Shown here: positions 52,382 to 60,262 of the stretch, in pieces | Layout of the letters: each line of letters begins with the position of its first letter | How positions within the stretch are numbered: the stretch's first letter is position 1 | Origin: an uncultured Eubacteriales bacterium | GTDB taxonomy: Bacteria; Bacillota; Clostridia; Saccharofermentanales; Saccharofermentanaceae | DNA length: 64,000 bases | Reading direction: 5' to 3' | NCBI GenBank assembly: GCA_900314745.1 | Contig: OMWK01000005.1 | Location: 96,771-160,770, forward strand | Position numbers and translations under genes: made by a program | Notes under the pieces: generated by a model | Databases searched by the model: none | Told to the model about the DNA's origin: nothing | Seen by the model: the letters and a program-made list of their open reading frames with translations, nothing else

Positions 52382-54768
52382 AGATAGCACTTGCAGGTAA
52401 TCCGAACAGCGGTAAGACCACATTATTTAATGCTCTCACGGGTTCCAACCAGTTCGTTGGAAACTGGCCGGGAGTAACAGTCGAGAAGAAGGAAGGTAAG
52501 CTCAAGAAGCACGACGACGTTGAGATCATAGACCTTCCGGGTATCTACTCCCTCTCCCCTTACACTTTGGAGGAAGTCGTTGCCAGAAACTATCTGATCA
52601 ATGAGCGTCCCGATGCTATTCTTAACATCGTCGACGGAACTAACCTTGAACGTAATCTGTACCTCACAACCCAGCTCATCGAACTCGGCATCCCCGTAGT
52701 CATGGCAATCAACATGATGGACGTCGTCAGAAAGAACGGCGACGAGCTCAACACCAAAGAGCTTGCCGGGAAGATGGGCTGCGATATGATCGAGATCTCG
52801 GCTCTCAAGAACGAGAGCACACTCGAAGCGGCAGAGCTCGCCATCAAGGCGGCAAAGGCCGGCAAGAGGATCCCGATGCACACATTCTCAGGTCCTGTCG
52901 AGCACGCCCTGGCACACATCGAGGAAGTTGCGGTACATAACCTCCCCGAAGAGCAGCAGCGCTGGTATGCGATTAAGGTATTCGAGCGCGATGACAAGGT
53001 TCTCGAGAAGCTCTCGCTCGGTGAGGAGAAGCTCGCCCACATCGAAAAGGATATCGCAGCTGCCGAGACAGAACTCGACGACGATGCGGAGAGCATCATC
53101 ACAAACGAGAGGTACGTTTACATAGCAGAACTTCTCCGCGGCATCTACAGGAAAAAGGATGCACACAAGCTCTCTACATCAGACAAGATCGACCGCATCA
53201 TCACAAACAGATGGCTCGGTCTCCCGATCTTCGCACTCGTGATGTTCGTAATCTACTGGGTAGCAATGGTGGGCGTAGGTGCACCGGCTACAGACTGGGC
53301 TAACGACGGGCTTTTCGGTGACGGATACCACCTGTTCGGAATAGACGGCGGCTATGCTGATGTTGCCGAGGAGTATGCGAACGCAGTAACGATCGTGGAA
53401 GGATACGACGCTTACGTCGAAGAGAACGGTGTTCCCGCAGACGAGTTCACATACGAAGTCGAAGACGAGGAAACACTTGAGATAACAGAAGAGACAGCAA
53501 CAATCGCCGATTACGAAGAAGCAGTTGCTTATCTTGGGGAGAACGGTGATGAGGAACCCGATCCCGCAGATTACGGAGTATGGATCCCCGGTGTGCCCGC
53601 ACTTGTAGAGAAGGGACTTGATGCTATCGGATGTTCAGACTGGGTCAAGAGCCTCGTACTCGACGGCATCGTAGCAGGTGTCGGCGCAGTTCTTGGCTTC
53701 GTTCCCCAGATGCTCGTGCTGTTCTTCATGCTCGCATTTGTAGAGGCGAGCGGCTACATGGCCCGTGTAGCATTCGTACTGGACAGGGTATTCAGAAGAT
53801 TCGGTCTTTCCGGCAAGAGCTTCATCCCGATCCTCATCGGTACAGGATGCGGAATCCCGGGAATCATGGCATCGCGTACGATCGAGAATGAGCGTGACCG
53901 CCGTATGACCATCATGACAACTACATTCATCCCCTGCGGAGCCAAGGTTCCCTTCATCGCTATGATCGCAGGTGCCATCTTCGGCGGCAGCGCATGGATA
54001 TCAACAGGCTCATACTTCATCGGAATCGCAGCGATCATCTGCTCCGGTATCATACTCAAGAAGACGAAGATGTTCGCAGGAGAACCTGCTCCTTTCGTAA
54101 TGGAGCTTCCCGCTTACCACTGGCCCACACTCACCAACGTCTTGAGAAGCATGTGGGAAAGAGGCTGGAGCTTCATAAAGAAGGCCGGAACCATCATCCT
54201 CCTCTCCACCGTAGTCATCTGGTTCCTCTCCAGATTCGGCTGGACTGACGGTGCTTTCGGCATGGTCGAGGAAGATGACATCGCAAACAGCGTACTCGCT
54301 ACAGTCGGCAACGCTCTTGCATGGATATTCATCCCCTTGGGCTGGGGCAACTGGCAGGCAGCCGTTGCATCAATCACAGGCCTTGTTGCAAAGGAGAATA
54401 TCGTCGGAACAATGGGTGTTCTTTACGGCGGCGAAGGCTCTGCATGGGCAGCATTAAGTGAAGCTTTCACATCTGCTTCCGGATTGAGCTTCCTTATCTT
54501 CAACCTTCTCTGCGCTCCCTGCTTTGCTGCCATAGGTGCGATCAAGAGGGAAATGAACAACGCTAAGTGGACCTGGTTTGCAATCGGCTATGAATGCGGA
54601 TTCGCTTATGTGGTATCATTTGTTGTATACCAGATTGGAAGCCTTATAGCAGGAAACGGAAACGTTGCAGGCTTGATAATCGCTTTCGCACTTCTCATAG
54701 CTTTCATCTGGCTTCTGTTCAGACCTTATAAGGAGGCAACAGTCCTCAAGGAGAAAGTCAAAGTATGA
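52378..54768 (+). CDS. feoB: Ferrous iron transporter FeoB
   Basis: 796 residues. The N-terminal GTPase has G1 GNPNSGKTTLFN (about 6-17), G2 Thr in GVTVEKKEG, G3 DLPGIYSL, and G4 as NMMDV where many FeoB have NxxD. The GDI helical domain follows (about 165-270). Membrane core: FVPQMLVLFFMLAFVEASGYMARVAFVLDR, then the Gly/Cys gate IGTGCGIPGIMASRTI and FIPCGAKVPFIAMI, plus the second Gate repeat. Between the first TM helix (near 281-297) and the core, an acidic insertion of about 100 residues (roughly 315-410, EEYANAVTIVEGYDAYVEEN and more) lies in an extracytoplasmic position. It imports Fe(II). Confidence 0.97.
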   Translation: MKIALAGNPNSGKTTLFNALTGSNQFVGNWPGVTVEKKEGKLKKHDDVEIIDLPGIYSLSPYTLEEVVARNYLINERPDAILNIVDGTNLERNLYLTTQLIELGIPVVMAINMMDVVRKNGDELNTKELAGKMGCDMIEISALKNESTLEAAELAIKAAKAGKRIPMHTFSGPVEHALAHIEEVAVHNLPEEQQRWYAIKVFERDDKVLEKLSLGEEKLAHIEKDIAAAETELDDDAESIITNERYVYIAELLRGIYRKKDAHKLSTSDKIDRIITNRWLGLPIFALVMFVIYWVAMVGVGAPATDWANDGLFGDGYHLFGIDGGYADVAEEYANAVTIVEGYDAYVEENGVPADEFTYEVEDEETLEITEETATIADYEEAVAYLGENGDEEPDPADYGVWIPGVPALVEKGLDAIGCSDWVKSLVLDGIVAGVGAVLGFVPQMLVLFFMLAFVEASGYMARVAFVLDRVFRRFGLSGKSFIPILIGTGCGIPGIMASRTIENERDRRMTIMTTTFIPCGAKVPFIAMIAGAIFGGSAWISTGSYFIGIAAIICSGIILKKTKMFAGEPAPFVMELPAYHWPTLTNVLRSMWERGWSFIKKAGTIILLSTVVIWFLSRFGWTDGAFGMVEEDDIANSVLATVGNALAWIFIPLGWGNWQAAVASITGLVAKENIVGTMGVLYGGEGSAWAALSEAFTSASGLSFLIFNLLCAPCFAAIGAIKREMNNAKWTWFAIGYECGFAYVVSFVVYQIGSLIAGNGNVAGLIIAFALLIAFIWLLFRPYKEATVLKEKVKV

Positions 54769-54944
54769 TGAACTGGTTCATCAACAATCTTGGTACGTTA
54801 TTTGTTCTTTTTGTTCTGATTGTTATAATAAGTTTGATCATTATTTCCATGATCAGAAATAAAAAGAAGGGAAAATCCTCCTGCGGATGCAACTGCAGTT
54901 CATGTCCTGCGGGAGGCGCGTGCCATAAGAATGGACATTCGTAA
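54765..54944 (+). CDS. FeoB-associated Cys-rich membrane protein
   Basis: 59 residues, starting in an ATGA overlap with the feoB stop (MMNW; a second ATG is the next codon). One TM helix (about 10-30), a basic stretch RNKKKGK, then a Cys-rich tail SSCGCNCSSCPAGGACHKNG. This matches the FeoB-associated Cys-rich membrane protein family, found next to feoB in Firmicutes and thought to fill the role of FeoC or to bind iron. Its 3' end overlaps the dtxR start by 14 bp. Confidence 0.92.
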   Translation: MMNWFINNLGTLFVLFVLIVIISLIIISMIRNKKKGKSSCGCNCSSCPAGGACHKNGHS

Positions 54945-55305
54945 GTCAGCGGAAGACTATTTGGAATGCATCCTGATGCTGTCAGAGAAGCAGAGTGACG
55001 TTCACTCGATTGACGTAGCGCGCGCACTCGATGTGACAAAACCCAGCGTAAGCATTGCGATGAAGAAGCTTCGCGAACAGAAGCTCATCACTGTAAATGC
55101 GAACGGCATCATCAAGTTCACGAAGGCCGGAAAGAAGATCGCTGAGAACACTTATGCCAAGCACAAGCTTCTGAGAGCGATCCTGATAGATATCGGAGTT
55201 GATGAGACTACAGCAGAAGACGAGGCATGTCTCATAGAGCACGTTATAAGCGACGACACTTACGAGAAGATCCTCAGGGCATTCAATAAGAACATCCCTG
55301 ACTGA
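54931..55305 (+). CDS. DtxR-family metal-dependent repressor (short form)
   Basis: 124 residues. Residues 1-65 are the winged helix (SAEDYLECILMLSEKQ, VHSIDVARALDVTKPSVSIAMKKL, QKLITVNANGIIKFTKAGKKIA), and residues 70-122 the metal-binding and dimerisation helices (HKLLRAILIDIGVDETTAEDEACLIEHVIS with the Glu/Cys/Glu/His positions expected for metal site ligands). There is no SH3-like third domain, so it is of the MntR/short DtxR type. It ends the feo operon and the operators upstream of feoA fit its family, so feedback control by Fe(II) or Mn(II) is inferred. Confidence 0.93.
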   Translation: MDIRKSAEDYLECILMLSEKQSDVHSIDVARALDVTKPSVSIAMKKLREQKLITVNANGIIKFTKAGKKIAENTYAKHKLLRAILIDIGVDETTAEDEACLIEHVISDDTYEKILRAFNKNIPD

Positions 55306-56049
55306 TCAAAGTTCAAATTCATATAGAAGCATTGCAAGGACCGAGGCACCCGCTGTCTCGGTCCTTAATATTCTCTTCCCCAAAGATACGGGAATCGCAC
55401 CGAGAGTCTCAGCCATTGAGGCTTCCTGCTCATCGTATCCGCCCTCAGGTCCGATAAAGACCGCGATCTCATTGATGCTGTTCTTATCAATCTGAGCCAG
55501 AGCCTGCTTCAGTGTCTTGCCGTGTTCCTCTTCCCACGGGAAAAGAACGACGTCGGCGCCAGAGACACTCTCGAGGGCCTTCTTAAGATTCATCGGCGCA
55601 GTTACTTCCGGGATGATTCCCCTGCCGCTCTGACGTGCAGCTTCAAGCGCTATCTTCTGCCACCTCTGTGTCTTAAGAAACTGCTTCTTCGGCTCATCCT
55701 GACGCACCACGCAGCGCATCGAGAAGACGGGCACTATTCTTGTAACGCCAAGCTCCACGCACTTTTGTATCGTGAGCTCCATGCGCTCGCCCTTCGACAC
55801 CGACTGATAGAGTGTTATTCCATACGGCGGTTCCGATGTGTTCACGTAGGTTGACATTATCCTTAGGGACACGCTGTCCTTCGTTATATTCCCGACTTCA
55901 CACAAAGCCTCAGTACCATCCTTAAGAACAGCCGTAAGCTGCTCCCCCGCCTTCATCCTTAATACCTGACTTACGTAATGGGAGTCTTCCCTGCCGAGCG
56001 CAATAATACCGCCTGCAGCCTCCTGCTCTTCAAGGAAAAGACGTGTCAT
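55306..56049 (-). CDS. rsmE: 16S rRNA m3U1498 methyltransferase RsmE
   Basis: 247 residues. It is a PUA-like N-terminal domain (about 1-70, ALGREDSHYVSQVLRMKAGEQ) and a SPOUT-fold methyltransferase with the trefoil-knot motifs KCVELGVTRIVPVFSMRCV, IALEAARQSGRGIIPEV, IAVFIGPEGGYDEQEA and LGKRILRTETAGASVLAML. It methylates U1498 of 16S rRNA using SAM. It lies 3 bp after the ThiD-like gene and directly abuts the convergent dtxR stop. Confidence 0.97.
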   Translation of the reverse strand: MTRLFLEEQEAAGGIIALGREDSHYVSQVLRMKAGEQLTAVLKDGTEALCEVGNITKDSVSLRIMSTYVNTSEPPYGITLYQSVSKGERMELTIQKCVELGVTRIVPVFSMRCVVRQDEPKKQFLKTQRWQKIALEAARQSGRGIIPEVTAPMNLKKALESVSGADVVLFPWEEEHGKTLKQALAQIDKNSINEIAVFIGPEGGYDEQEASMAETLGAIPVSLGKRILRTETAGASVLAMLLYEFEL

Positions 56050-56052
56050 GAA

Positions 56053-57213
56053 TTACTTACCTGAATCAGCAAGTCTGTTGAGATTATTGAGCCTGTCCTT
56101 CAGGGACTGAAGCGAAGTGATCGTATCGTTGACCTTGCTGTCGAAGAGGAATCTGGAATCAGCAAGGGACGTAACCTCACCCTTAGGCTCCTCCGGCTTC
56201 TCGATATTGCTTGTTACCGCATGCTCGACTTCGTCTGATGCAACAGGAGCAATTACGCGCGCAATATCGCGGATGGACTTGCCCGGGGTTACAAGAGAGG
56301 ACGTAATGATCGGCTTCTCTTCAAACGAAGGTGCGGGAGCCGAAGCTGCCGCTACTGAAGGCTCAACTGGAGCTTCTGCTCTCCTCAATGCTTCAGCTGC
56401 TTCTTCGGCTTCCTTCGCCGCTCTTGCAGCTTCTTCAGCTTCCCTTGCAGCTATAGCCGCAGCTTCAGCTGCCCTCGCTGCCTTAAGTGCTGCCTCCTCT
56501 TCTGCCTTCTTCGCACTGACGGCAGTCTTGCCGCTTACAAAATCAAGAGCCAGAGGTATGGCGAGTGAGAGATCATTGCCTTCTGCAAGTTCACAGCATA
56601 CCGCTGCCAGCAGACTGTATTTGTCCTCATATCCGGTCTCATAGGAAACAGCATCGACCCAGACAGCCTTAACACCGTCAAACAGGACATTCTGCCAGTC
56701 AGTCTTGTCTCCTCCGCGGATGAAAACTCCGCAGCCGTAGACGTTGAATATCTTCTTGGCTGCGCGCAGGAAATCGTTCTTCGTAGGGCACTCGAAGCCG
56801 CAGAACGCCTCGGCTTCAATCGTATTAACTATAAGAAGATCCGTGAACTTAAGAAGTCTGTCGCAGATGGAAGTAAATACTTCAGAACCGACGAGGACCT
56901 CTCCGTCATCGGAGATCATTGAAGGGCAGCAGATTACAGGTGCAGACTTCCACTTCTCGAGGCTGTCAGCCACGTAACAGATGACTTCAGGTTCCGTGAT
57001 GAATCCCAGACCCAATGCCGCGAACTCGCACTCAAGGAATGCATACTCGAGCATCTCAGATACATCGCTTACTTCAGAAGTTCCGTCGCTTAGTGAAATC
57101 CTGGGCACAATAGCAAGAGGATCAAAGCCATATTCCTTGATCGTGCTCGTACATCTTAACAGATCATATATGGTCCCCTGGACCGAATCCGAGATGGTTA
57201 ATATAGTTTTCAT
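56053..57213 (-). CDS. ThiD/PdxK-like ribokinase-fold protein with Ala/Glu-rich extension
   Basis: 386 residues. Residues 1-235 have the fold pattern of HMP-P/pyridoxal kinases: MKTILTISDSVQGTIYDLLR, ICCPSMISDDGE, DLLIVNTIEAEAFCGF and VFIRGGDKTD. However, the ATP/catalytic GTGDT-type motif is replaced by SYETGYEDKYSLLAAV, with no Asp in the catalytic position, and the N-terminal GSDSxGGAG loop is missing. Residues about 236-285 are an Ala/Glu/Lys-rich helix (AALKAARAAEAAAIAAREAE) and the C-terminal 100 residues are of unknown type. It is probably a pseudokinase or regulator. It is co-transcribed with rsmE. Confidence 0.7.
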   Translation of the reverse strand: MKTILTISDSVQGTIYDLLRCTSTIKEYGFDPLAIVPRISLSDGTSEVSDVSEMLEYAFLECEFAALGLGFITEPEVICYVADSLEKWKSAPVICCPSMISDDGEVLVGSEVFTSICDRLLKFTDLLIVNTIEAEAFCGFECPTKNDFLRAAKKIFNVYGCGVFIRGGDKTDWQNVLFDGVKAVWVDAVSYETGYEDKYSLLAAVCCELAEGNDLSLAIPLALDFVSGKTAVSAKKAEEEAALKAARAAEAAAIAAREAEEAARAAKEAEEAAEALRRAEAPVEPSVAAASAPAPSFEEKPIITSSLVTPGKSIRDIARVIAPVASDEVEHAVTSNIEKPEEPKGEVTSLADSRFLFDSKVNDTITSLQSLKDRLNNLNRLADSGK

Positions 57214-57380
57214 CAGTGCCCTTCGGACTCATAACGAGTCATTGTTAGTTTTGCACAAAAAAGGGGCACTAACAACTGTCATCTTCACCATAAACCGCCA
57301 ACAGATTTGGCAGAATTAACAATTGCCCGATTGTGTCCTGCTAGAATTTATATTTTTCTTAACATAGTTACAAAAATAAT

Positions 57381-57412
57381 TACAAAACCGCTCCCGTGAT
57401 CTTCGGGAGCGG
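57381..57412 (-). terminator. Terminator of trpB2
   Basis: Minus-strand stem CCGCTCCCG/CGGGAGCGG (9 bp, 7 nt loop) followed by TTTTGTA, 34 bp after the trpB2 stop. The rest of the gap to 57213 holds an 8 bp inverted repeat, TTGTTAGT/ACTAACAA (57242-57249 and 57268-57275), in the leader of the ThiD-like gene. Confidence 0.85.
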
Positions 57413-57446
57413 CAGTGATCAGAAATAAACCTTATTGTCTTATCAG

Positions 57447-58814
57447 TTAATCAATTACGGGAAGGCTCGCAAATCCTCTTGCAAGATCCTCATCCGTAGG
57501 AATGAAGTCGTTCATCTTGCCTTCGTTGTAAGCCTGGTATGCGGTCATGTCGAAGAAGCCTGTACCTGTGAGGTTGAACAGGATCGTCTTCTTCTCCCCT
57601 GTCTCCTTGCACTTCAGGGCCTCGTCTATTGCAGCTCTGATTGCGTGTGAGGACTCGGGTGCAGGAAGGATTGTCTCTGTCTTGGCGAAAAGCTCAGCCG
57701 CCTCGAATACCTTAGTCTGCTCAACAGCAACAGCCCTCATATAACCGTCGTGATAAAGCTGTGAAACAATAGGTGACATACCGTGATAACGAAGTCCGCC
57801 TGCATGTGAAGGTGAAGGCATGAACTCGGAACCTAATGTATACATCTTGGCAAGAGGACATACATGACCCGTGTCTGCGAAGTCATAAGCGAACTTACCT
57901 CTTGTCATCGAAGGGCATGAAGCAGGCTCAACCGCAATGATCTCAGGATTGGCAGCGCCTGTAAGCTTATCCCTCATGAATGCGGACATAATGCCTCCGA
58001 GGTTTGAACCGCCGCCAGCGCATCCGATGACGATATCAGGATACTCATCAACCTTTGCAAGCTGAAGCTTAGCCTCCTCACCGATGATCGACTGATGGAG
58101 AACTACCTGGTTAAGAACTGAACCCAGCACATATCTGCAGTTCTCAGTATGAGTTGCCTTCTCGACAGCCTCGGAGATGGCACATCCCAAAGATCCGCCT
58201 GTTCCGGGGAACTTCGCATTGATCTGCTTTCCTACTTCAGTAGTCATGGAAGGTGAAGGGATAATGTCTGCGCCGAATGTCTCGATGATTGACTTTCTGA
58301 AGGGCTTCTGCTCGTAAGATACCTTAACCATGTAAACAGTAAGTGGGATGTGATAGAAAGCACTTGCCATGGAAAGCGCTGTTCCCCACTGACCTGCACC
58401 CGTCTCAGTCGTTATGCTTGTAAGCCCCTGCTTCTTAGCGTAATAAACCTGAGCCGCAGCGGAGTTCAGCTTGTGAGAACCGGATGTGTTGTTTCCCTCG
58501 AACTTATAGTATATCTTGGCAGGTGTGCCGAGAGCCTTTTCGAGCTGGTATGCACGGATCACGGGAGACGGACGGAATATCTTGTAGAACTCCAGAACCT
58601 CCTCGGGGATGTCGATAAATCTCGTGTCGTTGTCGAGCTCCTGCTTGCAGAGCTCCTCGCAGAAGATGGGGGTCATCTCCTCAAGTGTCAGGGGCTTGTG
58701 TGTGCCCGGGTGAAGCATCGGCGCGGGTTTATTCTTCATATCCGCGCGAACGTTATACCATTGTGTCGGCATCTCGTCTTCTGTCAGAAATATTCTTTTT
58801 GGTTCTTTTGCCAT
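57447..58814 (-). CDS. trpB: Tryptophan synthase beta chain-like enzyme, TrpB2 type
   Basis: 455 residues with an AAGGAGG site. The long N-terminus (MPTQWYNVRADM, PMLHPGTHKPLTLEEM) is typical of the TrpB2 subgroup, which does not need TrpA. PLP-lysine motif: EGNNTSGSHKLNSA; phosphate-binding GCAGGGSNLGG; EPASCPSMTRGKFAYDFADTG is a TrpB2 hallmark. It makes tryptophan from serine and indole, salvaging free indole. It stands alone, without other trp genes, behind a tRNA-Trp T-box and its own terminator. Confidence 0.95.
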   Translation of the reverse strand: MAKEPKRIFLTEDEMPTQWYNVRADMKNKPAPMLHPGTHKPLTLEEMTPIFCEELCKQELDNDTRFIDIPEEVLEFYKIFRPSPVIRAYQLEKALGTPAKIYYKFEGNNTSGSHKLNSAAAQVYYAKKQGLTSITTETGAGQWGTALSMASAFYHIPLTVYMVKVSYEQKPFRKSIIETFGADIIPSPSMTTEVGKQINAKFPGTGGSLGCAISEAVEKATHTENCRYVLGSVLNQVVLHQSIIGEEAKLQLAKVDEYPDIVIGCAGGGSNLGGIMSAFMRDKLTGAANPEIIAVEPASCPSMTRGKFAYDFADTGHVCPLAKMYTLGSEFMPSPSHAGGLRYHGMSPIVSQLYHDGYMRAVAVEQTKVFEAAELFAKTETILPAPESSHAIRAAIDEALKCKETGEKKTILFNLTGTGFFDMTAYQAYNEGKMNDFIPTDEDLARGFASLPVID

Positions 58815-58842
58815 CTTCGGCCTCCTTTCTATATGTCGGAAT

Positions 58843-59115
58843 CAATAAAAAATCCTGTGCCTCCATGAGACACAGGACAGTAATTACTGCGGTACCACCT
58901 GATTTGACTGCCTTCTAACTATTGTATTTGCAGTCCGCTCATTTCATGTTCCGACAAACATGCTCTGCTGATAACGGAAGAGTTCCCGTCGGGCCATTTC
59001 CTGCCCGCCCTCACGAGGTCCATTCATCTTCGCCCTCCGTATCGCGATTCCACCGCCCGCGACTCTCTTTGCCGGATTGATGCGTCGAGTACTACTCCTC
59101 GTTCATCGGTTTACG
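58843..59115 (-). ncRNA. T-box leader, tryptophan (UGG specifier)
   Basis: All the T-box parts are present on the minus strand. Stem I carries the AGAGAG bulge (59069-59064) and a GGTGGAA apical loop. The specifier loop context GAATGGACC puts the codon UGG at 59022-59020, reading tRNA-Trp. The T-box itself is AGGTGGTACCGC (58900-58889). The terminator hairpin TCCTGTG/CACAGGA (58877-58853) ends in TTTTTTATT. Uncharged tRNA-Trp should stabilise the antiterminator and turn on trpB2. The minor helices between Stem I and the T-box were not folded. Confidence 0.95.
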
Positions 59116-59121
59116 AATGAT

Positions 59122-59151
59122 AATTTACACTTTGACAAGCGCTTCTGTCAA
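59122..59151 (-). promoter_or_regulatory. Promoter of the T-box/trpB2 transcript
   Basis: Minus strand: TTGACA (59151-59146), 18 bp spacer, TAAATT (59127-59122). The -35 lies in a repeated AGCGCTTGACA/TGTCAAGCGCT pattern (59130-59156). Confidence 0.6.
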
Positions 59152-59214
59152 GCGCTGGGGACGATCGGTCGTTAGAATCCTCTGTTTTTGAATATAATCC
59201 TTCGCCCCGGCAAA

Positions 59215-59380
59215 TATATTCCAATTATCCGGCTCATTTTGGAACATAAATCTAAACAGACGGACTAATATTCCAAAAATCGCCAATAACTCGAATATAA
59301 ACTCAATCCAAACATTTTATATTCAAATTTCACACGGAATTTTGGAACATAAATGCACTTTCAAACGGTATATTCCAATT
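59215..59380. repeat. TTCCAA/TTGGAA element array upstream of the nuclease gene
   Basis: In an AT-rich stretch with no gene: TATATTCCAATT at 59215-59226 and again at 59369-59380, a one-mismatch copy TATATTCAAATT at 59318-59329, TATTCCAAAAAT at 59269-59280, and the 16-mer ATTTTGGAACATAAAT at 59236-59251 and again, exactly, at 59339-59354. TTCCAA and TTGGAA are the same half-site on opposite strands. The last copy overlaps the -35 of the nuclease promoter. It looks like a cooperative operator array. Confidence 0.65.
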
Positions 59381-59401
59381 CACCTGCAACCGTTCTATAA
59401 T
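59373..59401 (+). promoter_or_regulatory. Promoter of the nuclease gene, -35 inside the repeat
   Basis: TTCCAA (59373-59378), 17 bp spacer, TATAAT (59396-59401). The -35 is a poor sigma-A match and coincides with a repeat element, so an activator or repressor acting at the array is plausible. Confidence 0.5.
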
Positions 59402-59445
59402 GAATCCATCAACCCGATGGAATACGGGGATCAAGGGATAGAAAA

Positions 59446-60243
59446 ATGTATATTAATGAACTCAAAGAGCTGCTAGGCGCTCGCATTGCGCTACTCAGCA
59501 AGATTTTGGAGTATACCCAAAACAAATTGTCAAAGATGCCATCCGGCAGTCTGAGGATACAGCGTCAGGGAAAGTATGTCTCATATCATCATGTTCCGGA
59601 GAAAGAACAAAGCAATGGAATCCTGTTGAAGAATGAGGATGGGAACCTGATCAGGGAACTGGCTCAGAAATCTTATCTGAAGAAAGTGTCGAATTCTGTT
59701 CAAAAGGAACTCAGGCATATCAGGAACTTCCTGGACAAATACCCGGAAGAAACTTTCGATAAGATTTATGATCAACTGTCATCTGACCGCAGGGAGCTGG
59801 TAAAACCGGTATCTTTAAGCGACGAGCAGTTTACAGAACAGTGGCTTAACAAACCGTATGATCATAAGGGTTTCTCAGAAGGCGAACCGTTCTATATGAC
59901 ACAAAACGGTGAAAGGGTAAGATCAAAGTCCGAGCAGATAATCGCCGATCATCTTAAGGCCAGGGGAATACCGTATAAATACGAGTGCCCGCTGAAACTG
60001 AAAGACAAAACTTTTTATCCGGACTTTACAATATTGAGATTGAGTGATCGTAAAGAGATTTATTACGAACATTTAGGCAAAATGGGCGACCAGAATTATG
60101 CGGATAAAAACATCATGAAGATGAACGAATACGCATTAAGCGGATATCTTCAGGGCAGGGATATCTTTACTACCATGGAAACACAGCAAAAGCCTCTGGA
60201 TGCCAGGGTTCTCGACAAAATGATTGACGATCTTTTTATGTGA
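59446..60243 (+). CDS. PD-(D/E)XK-like nuclease domain protein
   Basis: 265 residues, AAGGGA before the ATG. Residues 1-110 are helical and charged (LLSKILEYTQNKLSKM, a coiled-coil candidate). From about 150 the pattern is that of a PD-(D/E)XK nuclease: RVRSKSEQIIADHLKARGIPYKYECPL (helix with the first Glu), TFYPDFTILRL (motif D) and IYYEHLGKMGD, where E-x-x-x-K would be the E-x-K-like catalytic pair. This resembles stand-alone restriction- or transposase-type nuclease folds in gut Firmicutes; I cannot name a characterised member. The gene and its 300 bp upstream are more AT-rich than the surroundings. It may be a defence or mobile-element-derived gene. Confidence 0.7.
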   Translation: MYINELKELLGARIALLSKILEYTQNKLSKMPSGSLRIQRQGKYVSYHHVPEKEQSNGILLKNEDGNLIRELAQKSYLKKVSNSVQKELRHIRNFLDKYPEETFDKIYDQLSSDRRELVKPVSLSDEQFTEQWLNKPYDHKGFSEGEPFYMTQNGERVRSKSEQIIADHLKARGIPYKYECPLKLKDKTFYPDFTILRLSDRKEIYYEHLGKMGDQNYADKNIMKMNEYALSGYLQGRDIFTTMETQQKPLDARVLDKMIDDLFM

Positions 60244-60262
60244 CAGGGTATCAGCCTGTCAC
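60240..60262. terminator. Hairpin containing both convergent stop codons
   Basis: GTGACAGG/CCTGTCAC, 8 bp stem and 7 nt loop. The plus TGA at 60241-60243 ends the nuclease gene and the mirrored TGA at 60261-60259 ends the acetyltransferase gene. No T-tract follows on either strand, so it is at best a weak bidirectional terminator. Confidence 0.45.

Noticed and set aside
57242..57275. TTGTTAGT/ACTAACAA inverted repeat considered as another DtxR box
   Set aside because: The arms contain GTTAGT/ACTAAC but are 18 bp apart instead of 4, so it does not match the operator geometry; it may be a leader hairpin.
59215..59380. Repeat array considered as a CRISPR
   Set aside because: Repeats are short (12-16 bp), on both strands, unevenly spaced and without uniform spacers; no cas genes nearby.
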